A DNA stretch of 6,173 nt, from positions 1 through 6,173 of the forward strand of contig JADKBC010000046.1 in assembly GCA_016715205.1 (NCBI GenBank), given 5' to 3'. The DNA comes from Holophaga sp. (GTDB lineage: Bacteria; Acidobacteriota; Holophagae; Holophagales; Holophagaceae). A model generated the notes under the pieces. The model did no database searches. It saw only the letters and a list, made by a program, of their open reading frames with translations, and had not been told where the DNA came from. The translations under genes and the position numbers were made by a program. Shown piece by piece: positions 1 through 6,173 of the stretch. Within the stretch, counting starts at the first letter, position 1; each line of letters opens with the position of its first letter.

Positions 1-58
1 CGCCCAAAAACACAAAAGATCTCTATCCCGAATTGAGAATTTGCAAGAGGAGAAAACT

Positions 59-419
59 ATGGAACTGCCAAAATTGAGTGAGGCAACGTTTGAAAAAGAG
101 GTGCTGCAGTCTGCTGAACCTGTGCTGGTTGATTTTACCGCCGTCTGGTGCGGGCCGTGCAAGATGCTGGATCCGATCGTAAAGGAACTGGCGCACGAGT
201 GGCAGGGCAAGATCAAGATCGTCAAGCTGGATATTGATGATAACCCTGACCTGACTCAGCAGTATGGGGTCATGGGCGTGCCGACTTTGATGCTTTTAAA
301 GGGTGGATCACCGGTGGAGCGGGTAACCGGCTACCAGCCCAAAGACCGCCTGATCAAAAATTCCTGCCCTGGCAAGGGTTTTTGGTGGGGCTTCCACAAA
401 AACACCCACCCCCCATTGA
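59..419 (+). CDS. trxA: Thioredoxin, frameshifted near its C-terminus
   Basis: This is a small cytoplasmic dithiol-disulfide oxidoreductase of the thioredoxin family. The active site WCGPC lies at residues 30-34, inside VDFTAVWCGPCK, which also carries the buried Asp (D25). The cis-proline loop appears as GVPTLMLL, and a typical C-terminal strand follows (GGSPVERVTGYQPKDRL). I start at ATG 59 because AGAGGAG (46-52) sits six bases upstream; an upstream in-frame TTG at 41 lies before this site and is unlikely. After codon 353 the family similarity ends. Uninterrupted, the frame would run to a stop at 721 through the terminator and across metK, which is implausible. One base removed from the A run at 356-360 (or two added) gives a short tail, ending about ALARVFGGASTKTPTPH, with a stop at 417-419, just before the terminator. 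The family call is firm; the exact C-terminus is inferred. Confidence 0.9.
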
Positions 420-423
420 AAAC

Positions 424-456
424 AAAAACGACCTCCTTTCGGAGGTCGTTTTTTTT
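424..456. terminator. Bidirectional intrinsic terminator between trxA and metK
   Basis: A hairpin with arms 424-436 and 441-453 (core ACGACCTCC / GGAGGTCGT) and a TTTC loop is followed by eight T on the + strand (449-456). On the minus strand it is followed by five T, one G and four more T. It lies five bases after the repaired trxA stop and ten bases after the metK stop, so one hairpin can serve both converging genes. Confidence 0.9.
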
Positions 457-462
457 CCAAAA

Positions 463-1664
463 TTACAGCCCGGCAGCAGCGCGCAGCGCGGCGGCTTTGT
501 TGGTCTGTTCCCAGGGCAGAGTTCAGGTCGTCGCGGCCAAAGTGGCCGTAGGCGGCGGTCTGCCGGTAGATGGGCCGGCGCAGATCCAGGTCGCGGATGA
601 TGGCGCCGGGGCGCAGGTCGAAGATCTGGGTGACCAGCCGGGCGATTTTTTCGTCGAAATTGCGCCGGTGCCAAAGGTTTCGACATTGACGCTCAGCGGG
701 TGCGCCACGCCGATGGCGTAGGCCACCTGGACCTCGGCCCGGGTGGCGGCGCCGGCGGCGACCAGGTTCTTGGCGACCCAGCGGGCCGCGTAGGCGGCCG
801 AGCGGTCCACCTTGGTGGGGTCTTTGCCGCTGAAGGCGCCGCCGCCGTGCCGGCCCATGCCGCCGTAGGTGTCAACGATGATTTTGCGGCCGGTCAGGCC
901 GGCGTCACCCATTGGGCCGCCAATCACAAAGCGCCCGGTCGGGTTGACATAAATTTTCAGCTTGTCGTCGATCATCCCTTCGGGCATGGAGGGCATGATA
1001 ATGTTTTCGATCACGCCTTCGGTAATTTCAGCGTGTGAGATATCGGGAGCGTGCTGGGTGGAAATCAAAACGGTGTCGATCCGCTTGGGCTTGCCGTGTG
1101 AATATTCCACGGTGACCTGGGCTTGCCATCCGGGCGCAGCCAGGGCATGTGCCCGACTTGCGGGCTTCGGCCAGGCGGCGGGCCAGCGTGTGGGCCAGGT
1201 AGATGGGCATGGGCATCAGGGTGTCGGTTTCGTTTGCAGGCAAAGCCAAACATCATGCCCTGGTCGCCGGCGCCGACCATTGTCAATCGCATCTCGCTGG
1301 CCCTTGGCTTCCAGGGACTATCCACGCCCATGGCAATATCGGGGCTCTGGCTGGCAATGGCGGAAAGCACGCCGCAGGTGTTGCCGTCGAAGCCTTTCTG
1401 GCTGTCGTCATAACCGATTTCTTGATCACTTTGCGGGCCAGATCGTCGAAATTGACGAATGCATGGGTGGTGATTTCGCCCAGCAACATCACGAAGCCGG
1501 TCTTGTGGCGGCGGTTTCGCAGGCGACGCGGGATATGGGTCTTGGTCCAAACAGGCGTCCAGCACCGCATCGCTGATCTGGTCGCACAGTTTATCGGGGT
1601 GTCCTTCTGTCACCGATTCTGAGGTGAACAGCAGACGTTCCGAATTCATGAATGTATTGCTCAT
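463..1664 (-). CDS. metK: S-adenosylmethionine synthetase (methionine adenosyltransferase), many frameshifts
   Basis: MetK makes SAM from methionine and ATP, releasing phosphate and pyrophosphate, in the cytoplasm. Family landmarks in order are SESVTEGHPDKLCDQ (residues 15-29, with the GHPDK substrate loop), KTGFVMLLGEITT, GYDDSQKGFDGNTCGV, the signature GAGDQGMMFGFA, NETDTLMPMPI, PWLRPDGK, and the phosphate-loop signature GGGAFSGKDPTKVDRSA. The end reads YGHFGRDDLNSAWEQTNKA with a TAA at 463-465. ATG 1664 has GGAGG nine bases upstream (1674-1678). An extended start at 1718 would read through the riboswitch terminator and is rejected. The repaired length is about 401 residues, normal for the family. 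About ten one-base shifts interrupt it, near 1530-1532, 1502-1504, 1418-1423, 1313-1317, 1276-1283, 1233-1235, 1152-1154, 1119-1123, 653-656 and 511-516. Seven are missing bases and three are extra. The gene forms its own transcription unit, controlled by the SAM-I riboswitch upstream. Confidence 0.95.
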
Positions 1665-1687
1665 AAGAAAGATCCTCCAGTTAAGAT

Positions 1688-1718
1688 AAAAATTGCCCCT
1701 TCGCAATCGAAAGGGCAA
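1688..1718 (-). terminator. Terminator of the SAM riboswitch expression platform
   Basis: On the minus strand the arms TTGCCCTTTCG (1718-1708) and CGAAGGGGCAA (1703-1693) fold around loop ATTG, with one bulged G, and are followed by TTTTT (1692-1688). The 5' arm segment CCCTTTC (1715-1709) can instead pair with GAGAGGG (1744-1738). That alternative overlaps the 3' strand of aptamer stem P1, so the two folds exclude each other. The metK Shine-Dalgarno begins ten bases after the T run. Confidence 0.9.
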
Positions 1719-1741
1719 GCCGCAAAACTTTGGACCACCCT

Positions 1742-2001
<260 letters not shown>

Positions 2002-2834
2002 TTAGCGATAAAAGAGCCAGGTGATCAGATAGAACCCTAAAACGCCGGCCCAGAGCCACGAATCAACCCGGTCAAAGGCCCCGCCGTGACCCGGAATAAG
2101 GCTGCCAGAGTCCTTGGCTTTGGCCATCCGTTTGATCATGCTTTCCCCCAGGTCGCCAAAGATGGTCAGTGTGCTCATGACCAGCCCCACCAGAGCTGTC
2201 GTCAGCGGGGTGAGCGGGGTGTCGCCCGCCCCTGCCTGCCAGGCCATGCCAAGCAGCAGACCAAATCCCACACTGAAAAGGATGCCGCCAAAATAGCCTT
2301 CCCAGGTCTTTTTAGGGCTGAGATTGGGGCTGATCTGGCGGCGGCCCCAGCGTTTGCCGATGACATAGGCGCCGCCGTCTGCCAGCCAGACGGACGTGAG
2401 CACTGCAAAAGTCCACCAGGCCCCGGCGGGCAGGTAGCGCAGGGCGATGAGGTAAGAGCCTATCCAGCCGATGTAGGTAAGCCCGGCAAGGGTGATGGCA
2501 AAATCCAGCGCAGCTTCTTCGCGGCCGCGCTCAAAAGCAATCAGGTGCAGCAGCATACCAAGCAGGCTGAAAAGCCCAAAAGCCGGCAGGCTGAATTCGG
2601 TCTGGTAAAGACCGTCGATCGTGCGGGTAATAAGCAGCACAGAAGCGCCGCCCACCACCACCACTATGGATGGTTTGTGGCCGCAGGCTGCGTACAGCTT
2701 TGCGAACTCATTGGCTGCCGGGCGATGAAGGCCAGCAGAATGAGGGTCAGGTACCAGCCCCCGGCGTATATAGCAAACATACCCAGGGGAATCAGAATAA
2801 TTGAGACCAGGGTCCGTTTGGAGAAAGAACTCAT
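2002..2834 (-). CDS. cdsA: Phosphatidate cytidylyltransferase, one frameshift
   Basis: CdsA is an integral membrane enzyme that makes CDP-diacylglycerol from phosphatidate and CTP, the branch point for bacterial phospholipids. The C-terminal signature is almost complete: SMIKRMAKAKDSG followed by LIPGHGGAFDRVD. Upstream are several hydrophobic spans, including SIILIPLGMFAIYAGGWYL at the N-terminus and FALTSVWLADGGAYVIGKRWG-like sequence in the middle, where the conserved aspartate and KRWGRRQISP-KKTWEG region is visible. ATG 2834 has AAAGG (2845-2841) six bases upstream, overlapping the uppS stop, so the two genes are probably translationally coupled. A one-base loss in the run at 2720-2722 breaks the frame after about residue 37. 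The N-terminal part read in the downstream frame, extending back to 2949, is out-of-frame uppS sequence. The repaired length is about 277 residues, usual for the family. Confidence 0.93.
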
Positions 2835-2843
2835 AGGCGGCCT

Positions 2844-3558
2844 TTACCCCGTCAGCCCGTAACGACGGTCGCGGTGGCTGTATTCCACCAGCGCCTTGCG
2901 CAGTTCTTCGCGGTCGAAATCGGGCCAAAATGTGGTTGAGAAATACCATTCTGAATAGGCGCCCTGCCAGATCAGGAAGTTGCTGACTCGCAGTTCACCA
3001 GAGGTGCGAATGATCAGATCGGGGTCGGGCACCTGCTGTAAACAGGTAGCGGCCAACCAGCTCGTCTGTCACGGCCTCGGGTTTAACCCCGTCTCGAATC
3101 ATGTTTTGGATGGCGCAGACAATTTCGTCCCGCCCGCCGTAATTAAAGGCGATATTCAAGGTCAGCCGCTGGTTGTGGTGGGTAAAATCAACCGCCTGCA
3201 TCACCTTTTTTTGAAACGAGGGTTTAAGCCCATCCAGCCGGCCGATATGGCGGAGCTGCACGCCCATGTCGGACAGCTCTTGCAGTTCGCGGTCAATCAC
3301 GTTTTCAAAGATTTTCAGCAACCCCTGAACTTCTTCTTGCGGGCGGCCCCAGTTTTCGGTGGAAAAGGCATAGATGGTCAGGTAGCGAATCCCAAAATCG
3401 ATACAGGCTTCGATCATCCGGCGCAGGTTTTCGGTGCCGGCGCGGTGTCCAGCCAGGCGCGGCAGGCCGCGCGAGATCGCCCAGCGTCCATTGCCATCCA
3501 TAATGATGCCAATATGAACCGGGATTTTTGTGGGCTGTTCGGTCTTGTTTTGGGGCAT
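2844..3558 (-). CDS. uppS: Isoprenyl transferase (undecaprenyl diphosphate synthase), one frameshift
   Basis: This cis-prenyltransferase adds isopentenyl diphosphate units to farnesyl diphosphate and yields the undecaprenyl carrier used in peptidoglycan and surface polysaccharide synthesis. HIGIIMDGNGRWA carries the Mg-binding Asp at residue 21. YAFSTENWGRP, LNIAFNYGGRDEI and PDPDLIIRTSGELRVSNFL are the other conserved blocks, followed by WPDF and a C-terminal RDRRYG. The frame breaks between about 3029 and 3042 (one extra or two missing bases) just before PDPDL. The stop is TAA 2844-2846, nine bases before cdsA. The start is uncertain: ATG 3558 or GTG 3567, neither with a clear Shine-Dalgarno. 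The nearby frr stop at 3580 suggests translational coupling. The repaired length is about 238 residues. Confidence 0.93.
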
Positions 3559-3579
3559 TGGGTGCACTTAATGGAAGCG

Positions 3580-4136
3580 CTAGACTTCCATGATATCCTT
3601 TTCTTTTTTAGCTCCAATGTGGCTGACTTCTTCAACATGCTTGTCGGTGAATTTTTGCAGGTCTTCCTCGGCGCGCTTCAACTCATCCTCAGAAATCAGC
3701 TTTTCCTGCTCAAATTCACGCAGATCTTGATAATGTCGCGGCGAATGTTGCGAATGGCACCCCGGGCTTCTTCGAGGCGGTGATGGACAACCTTCACCAG
3801 GTCACGGCGGCGTTCTTCTGTCAGAGCGGGCAGGTTCAGGCGGATGGCTTTGCCATCGTTATTGGGGTTCAGGCCCAGGTCTGAGGCCATGATGGCGCGT
3901 TCGATCGCTTTGATGCTGGATGGGTCAAAGGGTTTGATCAACAATGAGCGGGCCTCTACCACGCTGATCGTGGCGAGCTGCATCAGGGGGGTGGGCATGC
4001 CGTAATACTCGATTGACAGCTTTTCAACCAGTGAAGGGTTGGCCCGACCTGTGCGAATGGTTGACAGATCTTCTTCGAGGGCGTTAATGGCCCCTTTCAT
4101 GCGCGATTCTGCATCGTGATATGCGTCTTTTAGCAT
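3580..4136 (-). CDS. frr: Ribosome recycling factor, one frameshift
   Basis: RRF splits post-termination ribosomes together with EF-G in the cytoplasm. The N-terminal helix leads into TIRTGRANPSLVEKL (RTGRA at residues 28-32) and the small beta domain YYGMPTPLMQLATISV, then IKPFDPSSIKAIERAI, LGLNPNNDGKAIRL and ALTEERRRDLVKVV, all family hallmarks. A missing G near 3722-3728 ends the conserved frame after RRDIIK. In the next frame the long helix resumes (DLREFEQEKLISEDELKRA) and ends IMEV with TAG at 3580-3582. The repaired protein is 185 residues, the standard RRF length. ATG 4136 has AGGAGG five bases upstream. The gene leads the frr-uppS-cdsA unit, behind the promoter at 4195-4224. Confidence 0.95.
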
Positions 4137-4176
4137 GGATGCCTCCTGTTAATGCAAAAGTTTTGGTGTTTCCTTA

Positions 4177-4186
4177 AGGATATCCT
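4177..4186. promoter_or_regulatory. Overlapping palindromes at the predicted frr start site
   Basis: AGGATATCCT (4177-4186) is a perfect 10-base palindrome and overlaps a second one, TCCTTAAGGA (4171-4180). GTTTC and GAAAC flank the pair, slightly off-centre. They lie immediately downstream of the predicted transcription start near 4188, a position compatible with an operator. No binding protein can be named from sequence. Confidence 0.25.
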
Positions 4187-4194
4187 GAAACTCA

Positions 4195-4224
4195 ATTATA
4201 CGCTATATTTTTCGCTCTTTGCAA
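4195..4224 (-). promoter_or_regulatory. Sigma-70-type promoter for frr-uppS-cdsA
   Basis: On the minus strand, TTGCAA (4224-4219) and a perfect TATAAT (4200-4195) are separated by 18 bases, in an AT-rich gap with no coding sequence. The predicted start near 4188 leaves a leader of about 50 bases before frr. It is the best promoter match in the window. Confidence 0.7.
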
Positions 4225-4248
4225 AATCTGCTCTCTGGGATAGCGTAA

Positions 4249-4291
4249 TTATGGTGTCTCTTTTGGGCCTCGCCCAAAAGAGACACCATAA
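4249..4291. repeat. 20-bp perfect inverted repeat with a 3-base loop
   Basis: Arms 4249-4268 and 4272-4291 are perfectly complementary around CTC (4269-4271). Neither strand has a T run after the hairpin, so it is not a classical intrinsic terminator. It sits between the pyrH stop and the frr promoter. It may protect the pyrH mRNA 3' end, be an RNase III-type target, or be the remnant of a small palindromic element. I see no second copy in the window. Confidence 0.6.
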
Positions 4292-4314
4292 AAAGCCCCC
4301 GTTTGGGAACCTTT
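4291..4314 (-). terminator. Possible weak intrinsic terminator after pyrH
   Basis: On the minus strand AAAGGTTCCC (4314-4305) and GGGGGCTTTT (4300-4291) can pair over ten positions, three of them G-U, around loop AAAC, and the T-rich arm ends the fold. The hairpin shares bases with the pyrH stop codon (4313-4315) and is followed at once by the 20-bp hairpin. It is weaker than the tsf terminator. Confidence 0.4.
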
Positions 4315-5040
4315 ACTGGCCGTTATCGTCCACCAGTGTGCCGATTTCCTCACCCAGGACAGCTTTTCTCAGAGATTCGGGCTGCCAGAGGTCCAGAACC
4401 AGGATGGGCAGATGATTGTCCATGCAGAGGGAAATGGCGGTGCTGTCCATGACCGCCAGGCGGCGGTTCATCGTTTCAAGATAGCTCAGGCGGTTAAAGC
4501 GGACTGCGTCCGGCTTTTCTTGGGGTCAGAGTCGTAAACGCCATCGACTTTGGTGGCTTTGATGACCACATCGGCGCCAATTTCCATGGCGCGCAAGGCA
4601 GCTGCCGTGTCGGTAGAGAAGAAGGGGTTGCCCGTGCCGGCGCCAAAAATGACGATCCGGCCTTTCTCCAGGTGGCGAATGGCGCGGCGGCGGATGTAGG
4701 GCTCGGCAACGGCATGCATTTCAATTGCCGACTGGACCCGGGTGACCATGCCAGAGCGTTCCATGGCATCCATCAAGGCCAGAGCATTCATCACAGTAGC
4801 CAGCATGCCCATATAATCGGCGGTGGCGCGGTCCATGCCGCGCTGAATGCCAGCCCGGCCGCGCCACAGGTTCCCGGCTCCAATCACAATCGCCACATCT
4901 ACACCCAGTTCGTGCACTTCGCGCACCCGGTGGGCGAGGTTCTCGGCTTCGAGAGGATCAATCCCACTGCCATTGGCGCCGCCCAGGGCTTCGCCGCTCA
5001 ATTTGAGCAGAATACGTTTGTATTTTAGATTGTTTTGCAT
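4313..5040 (-). CDS. pyrH: UMP kinase (uridylate kinase), one frameshift
   Basis: PyrH phosphorylates UMP to UDP with ATP and belongs to the amino acid kinase fold, unlike eukaryotic UMP/CMP kinases. The sequence shows KLSGEALGG (13-21), GAGNLWRG (54-61), RATADYMGMLATVMNA (71-86), GAGTGNPFFSTDTAA (133-147) and KATKVDGVYDSDPKK (161-175). A missing base in the T run at 4515-4518 (A run in the gene) then shifts the frame. In the next frame the family sequence continues through RFNRLSYLETMNRRLAVMDS, DLWQPESLRKAV and GTLVDD to a TAA at 4313-4315. The repaired length is about 242 residues, normal. ATG 5040 has GAGG (5048-5045) four bases upstream, a tight spacing. The gene starts only 17 bases past the T run of the tsf terminator, and I see no convincing promoter in between, so its expression may depend on readthrough or on a promoter inside tsf. 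Confidence 0.95.
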
Positions 5041-5057
5041 TTTGCCTCGCGTAGATT

Positions 5058-5087
5058 AAAAAAAAGGGCCAACTTGCGGTTGGCCCT
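5058..5087 (-). terminator. Intrinsic terminator after tsf
   Basis: On the minus strand AGGGCCAAC (5087-5079), loop CGCAA and GTTGGCCCT (5073-5065) form a nine-base-pair stem followed by a run of seven more T (5064-5058). It begins seven bases after the tsf stop, and pyrH starts 17 bases after it. Confidence 0.92.
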
Positions 5088-5094
5088 CTGAATG

Positions 5095-5694
5095 CTATTT
5101 TCTTTCGCCCAATTCCCATCGAGCAAAGCGGCGGAGGACGATATTTTCGCCCGCCGAAACAATTAAGGAGCTGAGCAGCTTTTCCACGGTGATCGCTTCA
5201 TCCCGGATGTATGGCTGGCGCAGCAGGCAGACTTCGTCTTTGTACTTTTCGATCCGGCCTGCGATGATACGATCAACAAAAGCTCGGGCTTGCCTTCTTC
5301 CAGGGCGCGGGCACGGGCAATCTGACCTTCGTGTTCCAGTACATCGGCGGGAATTTCTTCCGCCCGGATGTAGAGGGAGAGCGGCGGCTGCAACCTGCAG
5401 GGCCACTTCGTGGGCGAACTTGCGGAAAGGTTCAGAGCGGGCGACAAAGTCGCTTTCGCAGTTGACTTCAACCATTACGCCGATCCGGCCGTTGGCGTGG
5501 GAATACAGTTCCACAACGCCTTCAGAGGCTTCTTTGTCGGCGCGCTTGGCGGCCTTGGCCAGGCCCTTTTCGCGCAAGAAATCGACGGCCTTGTCATAAT
5601 CGCCGCCAGCCTGTTCGAGGGCTTTGCGGCAGTCGAGAATGCCAGCGCCAGTCGCCTCGCGTAATTCTTTGATCATTTCAGTCGTGATCGCCAT
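5095..5694 (-). CDS. tsf: Elongation factor Ts, short form, two frameshifts
   Basis: EF-Ts is the nucleotide exchange factor that removes GDP from EF-Tu. The N-terminal UBA-like domain contains signature 1, LREATGAGILDCRKAL (11-26). Signature 2 is EVNCESDFVAR (76-86), with Ser where Thr is usual. Later conserved sequence includes EEIPADVLEHE, ARALEEGKPE, AGRIEKYKDEVCLLRQPYI and a C-terminus of RRFARWELGERK. Two one-base shifts break the frame: one at about 5373-5385 (extra base) and one at about 5282-5285 (missing base). They cancel, so the outer frame is open from start to stop while its middle is out of frame. The repaired length is about 199 residues, like the short Thermus type and well under the E. 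coli form. ATG 5694 has AAGGA-type sequence eight bases upstream. The gap to rpsB is 25 bases with no terminator, so the two are co-transcribed. Confidence 0.95.
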   Translation of the reverse strand: MAITTEMIKELREATGAGILDCRKALEQAGGDYDKAVDFLREKGLAKAAKRADKEASEGVVELYSHANGRIGVMVEVNCESDFVARSEPFRKFAHEVALQVAAAALPLHPGGRNSRRCTGTRRSDCPCPRPGRRQARAFVDRIIAGRIEKYKDEVCLLRQPYIRDEAITVEKLLSSLIVSAGENIVLRRFARWELGERK

Positions 5695-5719
5695 CTAATC
5701 AATCCTTTTTCTGGTGAAA

Positions 5720-6173
5720 TTAAGCTTCAGCTTCCGCGCCGGGTGCGGAATCGGTTTCAACATCTTCAACGACCACGGGCCGCCCGCCGATTTTGGCCAG
5801 GGTAGCCGCACCGAGCAGTTCGTCATCGGTCAGTTCGGGTTCGTCGTAAAATCGGCTTGTTTTGCAGCCATAGCCGCCACAGCCGCCGGTTCTTCTTCAA
5901 CGCCTTCGTCCTTGCGCATACCCTTGCCTTCAATCGCTGCGTCGGCCATTTTGCCGACCACCAGCTTGATGGCGCGGATGGCGTCATCGTTGGAGGGGAT
6001 GACATAGTCTACATTGCGGGGGTCGCAGTTGGTGTCAACCATGGCCACAACCGGAATGTTGAGCAGGTTGGCTTCGTGGATGGCGGTAGCTTGGCGATGC
6101 GGATCAACGACGAAGATCGCATCGGGCAGGCGGCTCCATCGCACGCACGCCGCTCAGCAGGCCTTCCAGCCGT
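5720..6173 (-). CDS. rpsB: 30S ribosomal protein S2, 3' part only, two frameshifts
   Basis: S2 is a small-subunit protein bound near the S1 site. The gene runs off the right edge of the window, so only about the last 150 codons are present. Visible family blocks are LEGLLSGVRAMERLPDAIFV, DPHRQATAIHEANLLNIPVV, MVDTNCDPRNVDYVIPSNDD and AIRAIKLVVGKMAD. After this the protein continues about 60 residues with many Glu, Asp and Ala, through YDEPELTDDELLGAATLAKI to AEAEA and a TAA at 5720-5722. One extra base near 6131-6134 and one missing base in the A run at 5848-5851 (T run in the gene) break the frame. Without the second repair the protein would end at 5830, inside the tail. S2 tails vary widely; the acidic extension is real family variation if the repair is right. 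Confidence 0.94.

Noticed and set aside
41..721. A 226-residue thioredoxin fusion protein on the + strand
   Set aside because: Thioredoxin similarity stops near 355. The rest reads through the terminator and antisense to metK, so it comes from an indel in the A run at 356-360.
962..1622. Overlapping + strand open frames across metK
   Set aside because: These are antisense shadows of a high-GC gene; MetK motifs are present on the minus strand throughout.
463..1664. metK as a true pseudogene or as a programmed-frameshift gene
   Set aside because: Ten shifts without any internal loss of conserved blocks, an intact riboswitch, and similar shifts in every neighbouring gene point to sequence error.
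1665..1718. Extended MetK start upstream of ATG 1664
   Set aside because: The extension would translate the riboswitch terminator and the Shine-Dalgarno; MetK begins close to the SESVTEGHPDK block.
2086..2862. Long + strand open frame of 258 codons
   Set aside because: It is antisense to cdsA, whose signature motif and membrane segments are clear; the + frame has low-complexity composition and no recognisable family.
2980..3783. Long + strand open frame of 267 codons
   Set aside because: It is antisense to uppS and frr, both with full sets of conserved motifs; no ribosome binding site or family resemblance.
4249..4291. The 20-bp hairpin as a stand-alone intrinsic terminator
   Set aside because: Neither strand has a T run directly after the stem, so it was kept as an inverted repeat of unknown role.

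Overview
This is ordinary bacterial housekeeping DNA, GC-moderate and densely coded. It carries a thioredoxin gene on the + strand facing a minus-strand block that reads, in transcription order, rpsB (partial), tsf, pyrH, frr, uppS, cdsA, then metK. The organism is a bacterium. The short EF-Ts (about 199 residues), the acidic tail on ribosomal protein S2, the SAM-I riboswitch on metK and the gene order would suit Chloroflexota (Anaerolineae-like), but that placement is an inference with low confidence.

Layout. 59-419 (+) is thioredoxin. 424-453 is a hairpin with T runs on both sides that can end transcription from both directions. 463-1664 (-) is S-adenosylmethionine synthetase. Its leader (1688-1869) is a complete SAM-I (S-box) riboswitch, with aptamer, antiterminator and terminator all readable. 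1870-2001 is a gene-free stretch with a candidate metK promoter and a G-rich four-run tract. 2002-2834 (-) is cdsA, 2844-3558 (-) uppS and 3580-4136 (-) frr, packed as one unit behind a good sigma-70-type promoter at 4195-4224. 4137-4312 holds that promoter, overlapping palindromes, a 20-bp perfect hairpin and a terminator-like fold touching the pyrH stop. 4313-5040 (-) is pyrH. 5058-5087 is a strong intrinsic terminator after tsf. 5095-5694 (-) is tsf, and 5720-6173 (-) is the 3' part of rpsB.

How the genes work together. S2 and EF-Ts serve translation, and RRF recycles ribosomes. UMP kinase makes UDP for RNA and cell-wall precursors. UppS makes the undecaprenyl carrier lipid and CdsA makes CDP-diacylglycerol for phospholipids. 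MetK makes SAM and is feedback-controlled by SAM through the riboswitch.

The main caution is sequence quality. All eight genes contain at least one single-base frameshift, about 19 in total, mostly in or next to short homopolymer runs. Each is repaired by adding or removing one base, and conserved family sequence continues on both sides. Eight of them fall in metK between 1119 and 1532. These are essential genes with intact motifs, so the shifts are almost certainly sequencing or assembly errors, not biology. The coordinates below span the repaired genes. I found no mobile element, CRISPR array, RNA gene or unknown protein system.
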